A stretch of DNA of 64,000 nucleotides. Origin: Hoplostethus atlanticus. Its lineage: Eukaryota > Chordata > Actinopteri > Trachichthyiformes > Trachichthyidae. A program made the translations under genes and the position numbers. A model generated the notes under the pieces. The model did not search any database. It was not told where the DNA came from and saw nothing but the letters and a program-made list of their open reading frames with translations. Below are positions 26,071 to 34,308 of the stretch, one piece after another; the first letter of the stretch is position 1; each line of letters opens with the position of its first letter. The stretch spans positions 2,337,001-2,401,000 of the forward strand of contig JAXDDX010000073.1 of NCBI GenBank assembly GCA_034670405.1, read 5' to 3'.

Positions 26071-26545
26071 TAAAGGTGCTAACTAAATTTTGAATCAATA
26101 TATCGTTGTCAAATTAATTGTGCTGTCTTGATGTAATAACTATAAACAATTGATACCATGGTTGAGATGGTAGCCTCTGTTTCACATCAGTGGTGTATAT
26201 AATGCTATGTGTTTTCTAAGTTTTTCTCTTTCAGTTTACTGATGAGGCTAAACATGTTCGAAGTGATTTTTTTCTATCAGCATTTCTCTCCTTCCTCCTA
26301 TCTGCTTTTGTGAGAAACACTTTATCTCCATTTCTGCTAGGAAGAACAGCGCCCTCTACCTGTTCTGTGCTGTAAAGCAATCTGGCACATTTCCGGCAAA
26401 ATCGTGGCACACGATGTAAAATACAGCGTAGAGACCGTTAGAGGCCTGCCAATCTTCTTGTTTAGGGTAATTACACTAATGTCTCAAAATTAATTGATTT
26501 TTGAAGTTAAAATGCTACATGCACATCTTAAAATTAATTAAAGAT
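26071..26545. repeat. DNA-transposon derivative, copy A
   Basis: Starts TAAAGGTGCTAACTAAATTT and carries ATCAATATATCGTTGTCAAAT, TAGCCTCTGTTTCACATCAGTGG and GTGGCACACGATGTAAAAT. All have close counterparts in the same order in the element at 38156-38604, so the two are copies of one family. The right end is decayed here and no inverted end is visible. Confidence 0.55.
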
Positions 26546-26604
26546 ATTAAAAGCCCTAATATGACAATGTGAGTGATGTTCTCACTTTATCTGTCTGTCC
26601 ACAG

Positions 26605-26677
26605 GCCAGAGACCTGACTCACTACAGCGGAGCCCCTGTCAGCCTCAAAATCCCCCCTCGTTTACAAGACTTTTTAG
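26605..26677 (+). other. Orphan exon-like stretch
   Basis: Seventy-three bases bounded by a strong acceptor (CTGTCCACAG ending at 26604) and a donor (GTAACC at 26678). One frame is open throughout and reads ARDLTHYSGAPVSLK followed by IPPRLQDFL. I do not recognise it. The base composition is more coding-like than the flanks. It could be an unlisted 3' exon of igsf5, an upstream exon of pcp4, a lineage-specific gene or chance. Confidence 0.3.
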
Positions 26678-27379
26678 GTAACCGTTTTTATGACCGCCGC
26701 CAACAGTGCACTGCATATAATCAAATATCCAAGAAGTTTAAATTAATCCAGTGACTCCATTGCATATTGTTGACTCTATAAATGTCCATTTGTGTATATA
26801 TGCATATATCTGTGTTTATCACTTAGGTTTGCATCCCAGATCCTGCAAAAGTAGTTCTGCAGCATCATGAGGTAAAGGGGCTTGTTCACGTTCAGAAACA
26901 GCAGACGCTAGACTCTTTGACAGTTCAGGAGATTCAAAATCCCTTAATCCTGGTAATTTTTTCTGTGCGCCATCATATTCACTCCATAGCGCAGTCCAAC
27001 AGGGAAAGTTGCCAGCGTATTACCACTTTTGTAAGAAAGAAAATCTGTTAAAAAATATTGTAAGAACTAAGCTTTTCAATGATAAGCTTTGTGCCCTTTC
27101 ATATTCCCTCATTCTTCAACGTTTCTGAGTAGACTGATGAATTACAATCATTTTGTGGCACAAGAAAATATGTGAAATGTTTGCATGCTTTCCAAAATGA
27201 CTGGATATGGTCTTGACAAGTGATCCTTGATCCATACTCCTCTTAGAAGCATTACATGAAAAGATGAGCAGCTTTTTCAGCTTGCTTAAAAATAGATAAG
27301 AATGCACCTCTGCTGGAAGGCAAACACCAACTTCTTTTAATCCGCTTATGACAAGAAACGAGAACAAAGCAGCTCAGTA

Positions 27380-27385
27380 AATGTA
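27380..27385. repeat. Target site duplication, left
   Basis: AATGTA immediately before the left end of the Polinton-type element. An identical AATGTA follows the right end at 34309-34314. Six-base duplications are diagnostic of Polinton/Maverick integration. Confidence 0.9.
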
Positions 27386-27409
27386 AGTAGTTAATATGAC
27401 CCGCCTCCT

Positions 27410-27545
27410 GTCAAAAATTAATTTATGACCCCCTGTTGATTTATGACCTGTCAATACTTGACAGTTGATTGACAGCCTGTCAAAATTAGATTTATGACCC
27501 CCCTGTTGATTGACAGCCTGTCAGTATTTGACAGTTTTGATTGAT
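27410..27545. repeat. Subterminal palindromic repeats of the Polinton end
   Basis: The block ATGACCCCCTGTTGATT occurs twice (near 27424 and 27493). Each occurrence is followed by copies of TGACAG/CTGTCA. TTGACAGCCTGTCAA at 27469-27483 is a perfect 7+1+7 palindrome and TGACAGCCTGTCA at 27511-27523 a second one. The same array is mirrored in the right end at about 34150-34285. Such iterated palindromes next to a transposon end are plausible binding sites for integrase or replication proteins; that role is inferred. Confidence 0.7.
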
Positions 27546-27843
27546 GACCTGTGTGATGTGTCATGTTGTGACCTTTTAATTATTTAATGATCCTAATGAT
27601 GAGGTATTTCCGAGCGTGTGGGCGGAGGCGTCATTTGTTCTTTTGATCCTGAACGGGGTGTATTAACCAGTGTCAAACGTGGGTCATTGGGGGTTGTGTG
27701 ACACTTGAAGTGCTATGGGAAAGTGTTTTTGTTTTATGATGAAAAAAAAAAAAGAGGCGGGATTTAAAAAAAGGTTAAATACGGAGACGGAGACTAATGG
27801 CGTCATCATTTGGAAGCTCATTTTGGAAGCAATACCAACCGCT

Positions 27844-28197
27844 ATGGCCGCCTCTCCAACACCCTCACAACCCATCGAGGATCAACCCATGCTGGGTAAC
27901 TTGAGCTATCAGAGCCCGGATCCTGAGAACCGATACGATGATGTGCCGGTGGTCGCTCCGAATGCGCCCGTCAGAAGAATCAAACCCCAGCGTCTGACTA
28001 GCGATGACCCGTGGATATGTTGCAAGCAGTTGTTCAACAAGACACTGCCGCAAGATGAGACAGCAAGATGTGGATATGATGATGAAGATAAAGAAAATAA
28101 ACCATGGCTGTGTGGACATGGAGAATATCTAGGCCGACAGAACCTCACATTCCTCAGAGAAGTGGAAGAAGATATGAACGGGATCGACGTTTGCTGA
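27844..28197 (+). CDS. Polinton TIR ORF 1, left copy (unknown protein, 117 aa)
   Basis: An intact ATG-to-TGA frame that begins MAASPTPSQPIEDQP and ends NGIDVC. I do not recognise a family. The N-terminal part is Pro/Gln-rich and acidic; the middle has a basic patch (VRRIKPQRL) followed by DDPWICCKQLF. The C-terminal half is acidic with paired cysteines (CGYDDEDKE, then PWLCGHGEYL). It has no signal peptide or membrane segment. The mirror copy at 33426-33779 differs by only about two residues, so the frame has been kept intact in both repeats. A small virus-like accessory or regulatory protein is a guess from its position. The first possible start in the frame is this ATG. Confidence 0.65.
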   Translation: MAASPTPSQPIEDQPMLGNLSYQSPDPENRYDDVPVVAPNAPVRRIKPQRLTSDDPWICCKQLFNKTLPQDETARCGYDDEDKENKPWLCGHGEYLGRQNLTFLREVEEDMNGIDVC

Positions 28198-28606
28198 GCA
28201 AACAGGTCAAGCGAAGACAGATGTTGGAGGGTCTGCTCAAGACTTGTCCCCACGTCTACCTTCAGAGGCTGTAGGTCTTTTAAAGGCCTATGTATCGAAA
28301 AAGCTTCTTCAAACAAAGCTGGAGCAAGACTCTTGGGGTTGTCAAACAAACCACCCTAGCCAAAGGAGGCATAACTGTGTATATGGAGTACCAGCCTATT
28401 ACTTTACTGATAATTTTGACAAAGTATGTGATAAGTTATTTACAAAGTCTTTCTTAGAAATATTAATACTAGTTTTAGGGCGCACTCTGAATATATATAC
28501 AACACCTGACAAGATTCTTGGTGTGGCTGAAACAGTGGCTGTCGAGCTACAAGCAGAGAGCGACATTGACAAGAAACCGTTGTGGCCACCCCTTCGGTTC
28601 CCCTGA
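28104..28606 (+). pseudogene. Polinton TIR ORF 2, left copy, frameshifted and truncated
   Basis: This overlaps the end of ORF 1 in another frame and corresponds to the intact right copy at 32962-33519. Two defects are visible. An 11-base difference near 28234-28245 changes the reading frame, and the repeat boundary at 28577 cuts off the last 29 or so codons, replacing them with unrelated minisatellite sequence and a stop at 28604-28606. The region after the frameshift still aligns well with the right copy, for example YGVPAYYFTDNFDKVCDKLF and DKILGVAETVAVELQ. It is presumably inactive. Confidence 0.6.
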
Positions 28607-28730
28607 GCAGCCTCACTGTGGACTCTGCCGTTGTGGCCACCCCTTCGGTTCCCCTGAGCAGCCCCACTGTGGACTCTGCTGTTGTGGCCACCCCTTCGGT
28701 TCCCCTGAGCAGCTCTGTTGCTGACCCCGC
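28578..28730 (+). repeat. 51-bp minisatellite, three units, in frame
   Basis: Three consecutive 51-base units start at 28578, 28629 and 28680; each contains GTGGCCACCCCTTCGGTTCC. The third diverges at its end. Because 51 is a multiple of three, one frame stays open and repeats VVATPSVPLSS plus six residues. A further single unit lies at 29870-29905. The array starts exactly at the inner edge of the left inverted repeat, so its original left part is lost. Confidence 0.8.
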
Positions 28731-29023
28731 CATTGCTGTGAACCAGGTTGTCATAGAAAACAACAACCTGGTTGACACAAGCGCTGCTCACACCACATCT
28801 GGTAAGACATTCACCTCCACTTGTGTCTGAATTGTCAAGTCCTTCCACACTGTAGTTGATTCCATCAAGGTCACTTGAGGGCATTGACTGTCCTCTTTCG
28901 GTTTTTAGAGGTCAGCAAGCCCAAGAAGAAGAAGAAGAAGGAGGGAGTCAGATGCTTCTTCTCCTGGTTGAGGAGGGCATTTTGCTGCTCTGGCTCGTAC
29001 ACGGTCTCACCTGAGGAGTGAGA
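28578..29023 (+). pseudogene. Two-exon cassette A inside the Polinton (unknown family)
   Basis: The first exon-like part (28578-28801) is open through the 51-bp repeats and continues with NNNLVDTSAAHTTS. It meets a donor GTAAGA after ACATCTG. After an intron of about 100 bases, the acceptor TTTTTAG (ending at 28907) joins in the matching phase to EVSKPKKKKKKEGVRCFF, then SWLRRAFCCSGSYTVSPEE and a stop at 29021-29023. The Lys run followed by an aromatic, Cys-containing amphipathic segment looks like a membrane-touching basic tail. I do not recognise the family. The 5' part is missing at the repeat boundary. A related cassette lies at 29830-30180. Confidence 0.45.
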
Positions 29024-29590
29024 CCTGTGGCCTCACCTGGGGAGTGAGACCTGTGGTCTCTATGTAGGTTTTTTTCTAGCAGAACACCTGAGAACTACGC
29101 TCAGAAAATATTCACCTATTCATTCACTCACCTACAACAAATCTGAGGTATCAGTATATGTTAACTGCATGTGTCCTCATTCACCAGCACTAGGGAACTT
29201 CCACTGAAGCACAGCCAGGTGCCATCTTGGTTCACCCTAACTCAGACATGGCCCCCAATCTGAGTGATGGGGAACCTGAACAGGACAGGAACTGCCCCCA
29301 AATTAGGTACGATTATTTCCTCCGGAGCTCCACTCCCCCCTCAGATGAGGTGGAAGAGGAGGGAAATGGTCCAGTTAGGCCATAATGTGAGCAGATCAGG
29401 GACCTTGTGCATCCATATGTGAAATTTGCAAGATTTGATGACAAAAGGCATTAGTACACTAGAAGTGCAGTTTTTGATCACCAATATCAGGACAGACTTG
29501 TTCACTTTGAGCACATATTGGTCTCTGCCAAATGACATTCAAAAACAATGGAGATACAAATACTGCTCTTAGAAACTTGAACTTAAAATG

Positions 29591-29592
<2 letters not shown>

Positions 29593-29662
<70 letters not shown>
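29593..29662. repeat. (GT)35 microsatellite
   Basis: An uninterrupted GT run of about 70 bases inside the Polinton interior, between the two cassettes. Confidence 0.95.
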
Positions 29663-29664
<2 letters not shown>

Positions 29665-29829
29665 AGCTCCCAGGCGTTCTGGACTCTGAGATAAAAACAC
29701 CTGGCTGTGATAACTGAGGGGACTCCATCACTGGACACCACAGAGGTAGGAATCTCTGAATGAAAAATGAAAAATTGACTCAACCTGGAATGAATGTGAT
29801 TCTTGTTCATAGTACTAATGGTCTCCTCA

Positions 29830-30189
29830 CAGGTTGGAGCTCCAACAGCAAGCCCCACTGTGGACTCTGCCACTGTGGCCACCCCTTCGGTTCCCCTGAG
29901 CAGCCCTGCAGGTCCTCCCTTGAACAATGACCTGGTCCACTCCACATCTGGTAGCACATTCACCTCCACTTGTGTCTGAATTGTCAAGTCCTTCCACACT
30001 GTAGTTAATTCCAACAAGGTCGCTTGACTGTCCTCTTTTGATTTTTAGAGGTCAACAAGCCTAGACGAAGCAGAAGAAGGTGGATGAGGACATTCTGCTG
30101 CTGTGCGACCAAAGCGAAGATGTGGAGTGAAGTTCTTATGGAAGGTTTTCTAGCCAAACACCTGAGAACGACTCAGAAAATATCCTGAT
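29830..30189 (+). pseudogene. Two-exon cassette B, diverged duplicate of cassette A
   Basis: The exon-like first part contains one unit of the 51-bp repeat (near 29870-29905) and ends in CTCCACATCTG with a donor GTAGCA at 29953. The intron matches that of cassette A almost base for base (TGTGTCTGAATTGTCAAGTCC). The acceptor TTTTTAG ends at 30048, and the second part reads EVNKPRRSRRRWMRTFCCCA. The Lys-rich run of cassette A is here Arg-rich, but the basic-then-Cys-aromatic pattern is kept. The reading frame then runs on past the place where cassette A stops. This is a tandem duplication of an exon-intron-exon block. Confidence 0.45.
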
Positions 30190-30536
30190 CCCCACCCGTG
30201 ATTGATGACAGAAAACATTTACAGATGTAAAAGTGAACATCTGAATGAATGTGGTAGCAGCCGCACTTGAAACTTGCACTTGGCAGAACAAATTGAATCT
30301 GCCACTGCAACTTCTCAGATGGCGGTCTTGGGCATCACAAATGTTCAATCTGCACGTAAAATTGTTGCAGAGAATTTGATGCCCAAGTGATTAAATCTGA
30401 GCTAATATATTTCAAGTGTGCAGCTGCTTCTCTGACTTCAGATTAACGGGTGGGTGAATATTTTCCGAGTGTAAAAGCCATCATCAAGGTGGTTCTCAGG
30501 TGTTTGGCTAGCAGAAACCTTCATAGGTCTCCCTGT

Positions 30537-30780
30537 GGGCGACACGGTGGCCCAGTGGTTAGCACTGTGGCCTCACAGCAAGAAGGACACGGTTCCTCTC
30601 TGTGTGGAGTCTGCATGTTCTCCCCGTGTTGGCGTGGGTTTCCTCCGGGTCCTCCGGTTTCCTCCCACAGTCCAAAGACATGCAGGTCAGGTGGATTGGA
30701 GACTCTAAATTGCCCTGGAAGTGATTGACAGTCGATCTGTGTTGGCCTTGTGACGGATTGGCGACCTGTCCAGGGTCTTT
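30537..30780 (+). repeat. Dispersed teleost repeat, plus orientation
   Basis: The sequence GGCGACACGGTGGCCCAGTGG, then GTTCTCCCCGTGTTGGCGTGG, TTTCCTCCCACAGTCCAAAG and GGCGACCTGTCCAGGGTC is a very common dispersed repeat in fish genomes. A second copy lies in reverse at 61905-62222. I am not sure of its formal class. It is nested in the Polinton interior. Confidence 0.75.
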
Positions 30781-31298
30781 TCTCTTTCACTAAATTACTG
30801 AATGAGCACAAATAAACCCAGTCGCTCAAAAACAAATTCACTGTTGTCAGTTGTGTGTTTTAGCAGTAGTATATATTCACTTTTATTTTAGCTTTTGTTC
30901 AGATGTAGTTAGTAGAAGTGGACGTGAGTACCACAGACACACCAATGAGAATAGTATAGGGATACAGTAGGGATTGTGTTCAGGGACAGTAGGATATCTT
31001 GATTACAACTTGCAGATACAGACAGAGAATACCCATCCCCAAACAGGATTCACACACAAACATCTACCTTCCTCAAAAGACAATAAAGATGCTCATCACT
31101 GTAGTTGGATAAAACTCTGTATTTCAAAAGATGAACATAAATCACATTTCATTTGTGAAAATACAAAAATAATCTACCACAAGCAAGGAGTACATTTAGT
31201 GTTCACTGGCAACATCCATACATCCATCCAATTTAAGTCACCCAAAACATTGACAAGGGAATTTCCAATCTCCCACCCTTCGTGTCTGCGCTTCTCAC

Positions 31299-31410
31299 CC
31301 TCAGTGTAGTCCATCTCGGGCCGGGTGGCAATGAAGATCCAGGCCAGGCCCACCAGTAGGACAGAAGGACAAAAAAGCAGGAAAATATACAGAGCGCAGA
31401 GCACGGCACG

Positions 31411-31420
<10 letters not shown>
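31299..31420 (-). other. Exon-like stretch encoding a transmembrane segment
   Basis: The minus strand reads YIFLLFCPSVLLVGLAWIF, a good membrane helix, then IATRPEMDYTEG. It runs directly into a consensus donor (GTGAGAAG, complement of 31291-31298). The upstream side is an AC/GT repeat (31415-31442), so no acceptor is seen. The juxtamembrane charge pattern and strong donor look like a real exon of a small membrane protein, but I cannot name it. It lies inside the Polinton interior. Confidence 0.3.
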
Positions 31421-31447
<27 letters not shown>

Positions 31448-31858
31448 TGCTTGCACATACACAAAAAGACATGCAGCTACCCAAAGAAGGCACACGGATA
31501 GTTTCAATTTAATTTATTAGGTGCGAGGACTAAGGTTTAAACCAACTACATCTTCGTGAGTCAAACTTTGTCAGGTTTGTAGCTGATTTCATCTGTTGAT
31601 CTGTCTTACTCTGGCTCCGGTACCCCTGTGGCTTGTGCTGGAGCATGAAAAACCACCATTCATTTACAATGATCATGACTTTTTAGGAATTCAAAACAAA
31701 GCAATACTACTAAACATCTAATGAATTGAAGACCACAGTGAGAGTCTTTCTTGGAGAATCAATAACACTTAAGGCTGAAACAAAATACAGTTCAGATGTA
31801 TCATGGGTAAAATACCCTTTACTAACTAGCTAACTTTTAACTAACCAGCCAGTCACTC

Positions 31859-31977
31859 TGTGTGTGTGTGTGTGTGTGTGTCTTCCCAGGAAGCCGTTTA
31901 AATTCTGCTACCAGTGCGGTCGCTCTGTGTCTGTGTCGCGCGTTATGAGCTGCAGGAGTGAAATGGAGAGGATTTGA
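31859..31977 (+). other. GT repeat, splice acceptor and CxxC-containing exon-like stretch
   Basis: A GT run (31859-31880) and TCTTCCCAG form a plausible acceptor ending at 31889. The following frame reads KPFKFCYQCGRSVSVSR and stops at 31975-31977. CYQCG is a zinc-ribbon-like knuckle. The downstream half of a zinc site (a second CxxC) is absent before the stop. It could be a captured 3' exon, a chance frame or part of another repeat. Confidence 0.25.
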
Positions 31978-32401
31978 GGACATCTATAGGCTGAAGTGCG
32001 TGAAGATTTTTTTTTCCTTTCCAAGTATCCACGAGGATGTTTGTTGGCGTTCAGCTCAGCTCGAGCTCAACATGCCCAATTCCACACCTGGTACCCCAGT
32101 CGCGCTCGTGCGTCAGTACATCATCACTTGACAAGAAGATCGCCGTTTCGGATCGGATAATTCAACTATGTCAAGATTATTCCTTCCTTGTCTAAAATAC
32201 AGGTCTACTTTGACTTTGTCGATTGAATAATCAGATGATCAGTTATTGTTTGATTTTCACTCATCGCAGGGTCCCATGGCTTGCCATGTTGCTTGTTATT
32301 TCACTGTTTTTATGTAGCTAAATTACTAGTGTTTGCGTATCTGCAAATTTAGCCTAAATTAATAAACTAGCCAGAGGCCTGTCTCACGAAGCGAGATTAG
32401 T

Positions 32402-32728
32402 GGGAACCCATGCGTATTTTGAAAAGATGTCAATGACTGTCAAAAGATATCGCACACCATCGTTTGCATCTGAATACTGGCCCATTTCCACCAAGTCTGC
32501 CTGAAACTGTCCATCTATCCCGTTAACTAGAACCCTATTCCTCTTAAAGTTTTTGAATAGCGGTGCATGTAATGTATAAGCATCTTGTTTAAATAACCAT
32601 TTCTTTATATCTTGTAGAGGTGGAGCCACGCCGATATTTTCTTTTACAGCTGTGTGTAATTTGCTAATACCGCCAAATGACCCTGGGTTTGCAGGGTCAT
32701 AATACATTTTCTCTAAGGTACTATCCAT
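32402..32728 (-). pseudogene. Truncated Polinton integrase (retroviral-type)
   Basis: The minus-strand frame starts at an ATG at 32728 and contains FQADLVEMGQYSDANDG and YLLTVIDIFSKYAWV. This is the start of the rve catalytic core of Polinton integrases, with the first Asp of the D,D,E triad in ADLVEM. After YAWV the match stops abruptly at about 32402. The frame then enters unrelated sequence (CTCGCTTCGTGAGACAGGCC on the minus strand), reminiscent of a dispersed fish repeat end. The second Asp and the Glu are missing, so it cannot be active. It reads from the right inverted repeat inward, consistent with an end-proximal integrase gene in intact elements. Confidence 0.75.
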
Positions 32729-32961
32729 GGGTGATGCCGTAAACCAAATGAGAAGAGAATGGGAGTCAAACAGTCATTATGTTATGGAATGGGTCATTTT
32801 ATTTTTACATGTTTTGTTTTTGCTCATTCATCAACATACATGTACAAATCTTATTCACAATATCGATATACCCTACATGATTATTGAAATAAAAAATAAT
32901 AAAAATAGATATATGGTTTGTTGTCAGTCAGCTGTATTCATCGTTTCGTTCATTCAATTCT

Positions 32962-33519
32962 CTAGAAGGACACCACCCAGCTCTGTACAGCTTCAAAGAT
33001 GTTAGATTCGTTGGCAGGGGTGATGTGTTTTTCTTTTATCTCAACCAGTTTCTTGTCAATGTCGTTCTCTGCTTGTAGCTCGACAGCCACTGTTTCAGCC
33101 ACACCAAGAATCTTGTCAGGTGTTGTATATATATTCAGAGTGCACCCTAAAACTAGTATTAATATTTCTAAGAAAGACTTTGTAAATAACTTATCACATA
33201 CTTTGTCAAAATTATCAGTAAAGTAATAGGCTGGTACTCCATATACACAGTTATGCCTCCTTTGGCTAGGGTGGTTTGTTTGACAACCCCAAGAGTCTTG
33301 CTCCAGCTTTGTTTGAAGAATCTTTTCGATACATAGGCATGTAGTGGCCTTTAAAAGACCTACAGCCTCTGAAGGTAGACGCGGGGACAGACCCTCCAAC
33401 ATCTGTCTTCGCTTGACCTGTTTGCTCAGCAAACGTCGATCCCGTTCATATCTTCTTCCACTTCTCTGAGGAATGTGAGGTTCTGTCGGCCTAGGTATTC
33501 TCCATGTCCACACAGCCAT
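32962..33519 (-). CDS. Polinton TIR ORF 2, right copy (unknown protein, 185 aa)
   Basis: An uninterrupted frame from an ATG at 33519 that overlaps the last third of ORF 1 in another phase. The first 30 or so residues overlap ORF 1 and may not be the true start. The body includes RRYERDRRLLSKQVKRRQM (basic), YGVPAYYFTDNFDKVCDKLF, LEILILVLGCTLNIYTTPDK and ends FEAVQSWVVSF. It looks largely helical with one hydrophobic stretch. I do not recognise the family. Its last 29 codons extend past the inverted repeat into the interior (below 33048), so this right-hand arrangement is likely the original one. A Bcl-2-type helical fold, known in some adintoviruses, is one possibility but I see no clear BH motif. 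Confidence 0.5.
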   Translation of the reverse strand: MAVWTWRIPRPTEPHIPQRSGRRYERDRRLLSKQVKRRQMLEGLSPRLPSEAVGLLKATTCLCIEKILQTKLEQDSWGCQTNHPSQRRHNCVYGVPAYYFTDNFDKVCDKLFTKSFLEILILVLGCTLNIYTTPDKILGVAETVAVELQAENDIDKKLVEIKEKHITPANESNIFEAVQSWVVSF

Positions 33520-34308
33520 GGTTTATTTTCTTTATCTTCATCATCATATCCACATCTTGCTGTCTCATCTTGCGGCAGTGTCTTGTTGAACAACTGCTTG
33601 CAACATATCCACGGGTCATCGCTAGTCAGACGCTGGGGTTTGATTCTTCTGACGGGCGCATTCGGAGCGACCACCGGCACATCATCGTATCGGTTCTCAG
33701 GATCCTGGCTCTGATAGCTCAAGTTACCCGGCATGGGTTGATCCTCGATGGGTTGTGAGGGTGTTGGAGAGGCAGCCATAGCGGATGGTATTGCTTCCAA
33801 AATGAGCTTCCAAATGATGACGCCATTAGTCTCCGTCTCCGTATTTAACCTTTTTTTAAATCCCGCCTCTTTTTTTTTTTTTTTTCTTTTTATATTTTTT
33901 CTTTTTTCTAGCCCTAACCCTTCCGGTCGAAAATACGCTTCTGATCAACAGGATCATAAAACAAAAACACTTTCCCATAGCACTTCAAGTGTCACACAAC
34001 CCCCAATGACCCACGTTTGACACTGGTCAATACACCCCGTTCAGGATCAAAAGAACAAATGACGCCTCCGCCCACACGCTCGGAAATACCTCATCATTAG
34101 GATCATTAAATAATTAAAAGGTCACAACATGACACATCACACAGGTCATCAATCAAAACTGTCAAATATTGACAGGCTGTCAATCAACAGGGGGGTCATA
34201 CATTTAATTTTGACAGGCTGTCAATCAACTGTCAAGTATTGACAGGTCATAAATCAACAGGGGGTCATACATTTAATTTTTGACAGGAGGCGGGTCATAT
34301 TAACTACT
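33048..34308 (-). repeat. Right terminal inverted repeat of the Polinton
   Basis: Reverse complement of the left repeat, ending ATTAACTACT at 34308. It is about 70 bases longer than the left arm, mostly because of an extra block near 33875-33955 that reads TTCTAGCCCTAACCCTTCCGG. It carries the intact ORF 1 copy, most of ORF 2 and the mirrored subterminal palindromes. Confidence 0.9.
33426..33779 (-). CDS. Polinton TIR ORF 1, right copy (unknown protein, 117 aa)
   Basis: Mirror copy of 27844-28197 with an intact ATG (33777-33779) and stop. The two predicted proteins differ at about two positions (Pro for Leu near residue 17 and Gln for Pro near residue 25). The features are those of the left copy: basic patch VRRIKPQRL, PWICCKQLF and the acidic Cys-containing end. 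Having the whole gene inside a terminal repeat gives two copies per element and lets them be kept alike by gene conversion. Function unknown. Confidence 0.65.
   Translation of the reverse strand: MAASPTPSQPIEDQPMPGNLSYQSQDPENRYDDVPVVAPNAPVRRIKPQRLTSDDPWICCKQLFNKTLPQDETARCGYDDEDKENKPWLCGHGEYLGRQNLTFLREVEEDMNGIDVC

Larger units (their letters stand above)
21111..27379. other. Intergenic region between igsf5 and the Polinton
   Basis: No gene recognised. Contents: a GA dinucleotide run at about 25338-25368, a tRNA-derived SINE near 25485-25600, a DNA-transposon derivative at 26071-26545 and one exon-like stretch at 26605-26677, each listed separately. The stretch 24150-24310 (TGAAACTTGGACCGATGATGC) resembles a dispersed fish repeat, but its class is not clear to me. 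Open frames at 21291-21758 and 22124-22480 look like chance. Confidence 0.45.
27386..28577 (+). repeat. Left terminal inverted repeat of the Polinton
   Basis: Matches the reverse complement of 33048-34308. It differs by scattered substitutions and by indels. About 70-80 bases present in the right repeat (after GTTTTATGAT) are replaced here by an A run at 27742-27753. There is an 11-base insertion near 28234-28245 and a 9-base shortfall near 28287. It contains subterminal palindromes and ORF 27844-28197. The inner boundary is at AAGAAAC (28571-28577), after which the two arms diverge abruptly. Confidence 0.9.
27386..34308. mobile_element. Internally deleted Polinton/Maverick (adintovirus-related) element
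   Basis: A 6,923-bp unit begins AGTAGTTAATATGACCC and ends with its reverse complement, flanked by the perfect 6-bp duplication AATGTA. The terminal inverted repeats (27386-28577 and 33048-34308) are over 1 kb and nearly identical. A truncated retroviral-type integrase lies on the minus strand near the right repeat. Long inverted repeats, 6-bp duplication, AG at the end and this integrase type are Polinton hallmarks. Full Polintons are about 15-20 kb with protein-primed polymerase B, packaging ATPase, protease and capsid genes; none of these is present. The 4.5-kb interior instead holds exon-like cassettes, simple repeats and a dispersed fish repeat. The copy cannot move alone. High similarity between the repeats suggests recent insertion or gene conversion. 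Confidence 0.88.

Noticed and set aside
29583..30017. 144-aa minus-strand frame ending in a Thr-His repeat
   Set aside because: Its tail is the GT microsatellite and the rest is the complement of cassette B.
30537..30841. Protein-coding frames on both strands
   Set aside because: They translate a common dispersed fish repeat seen again at 61905-62222.
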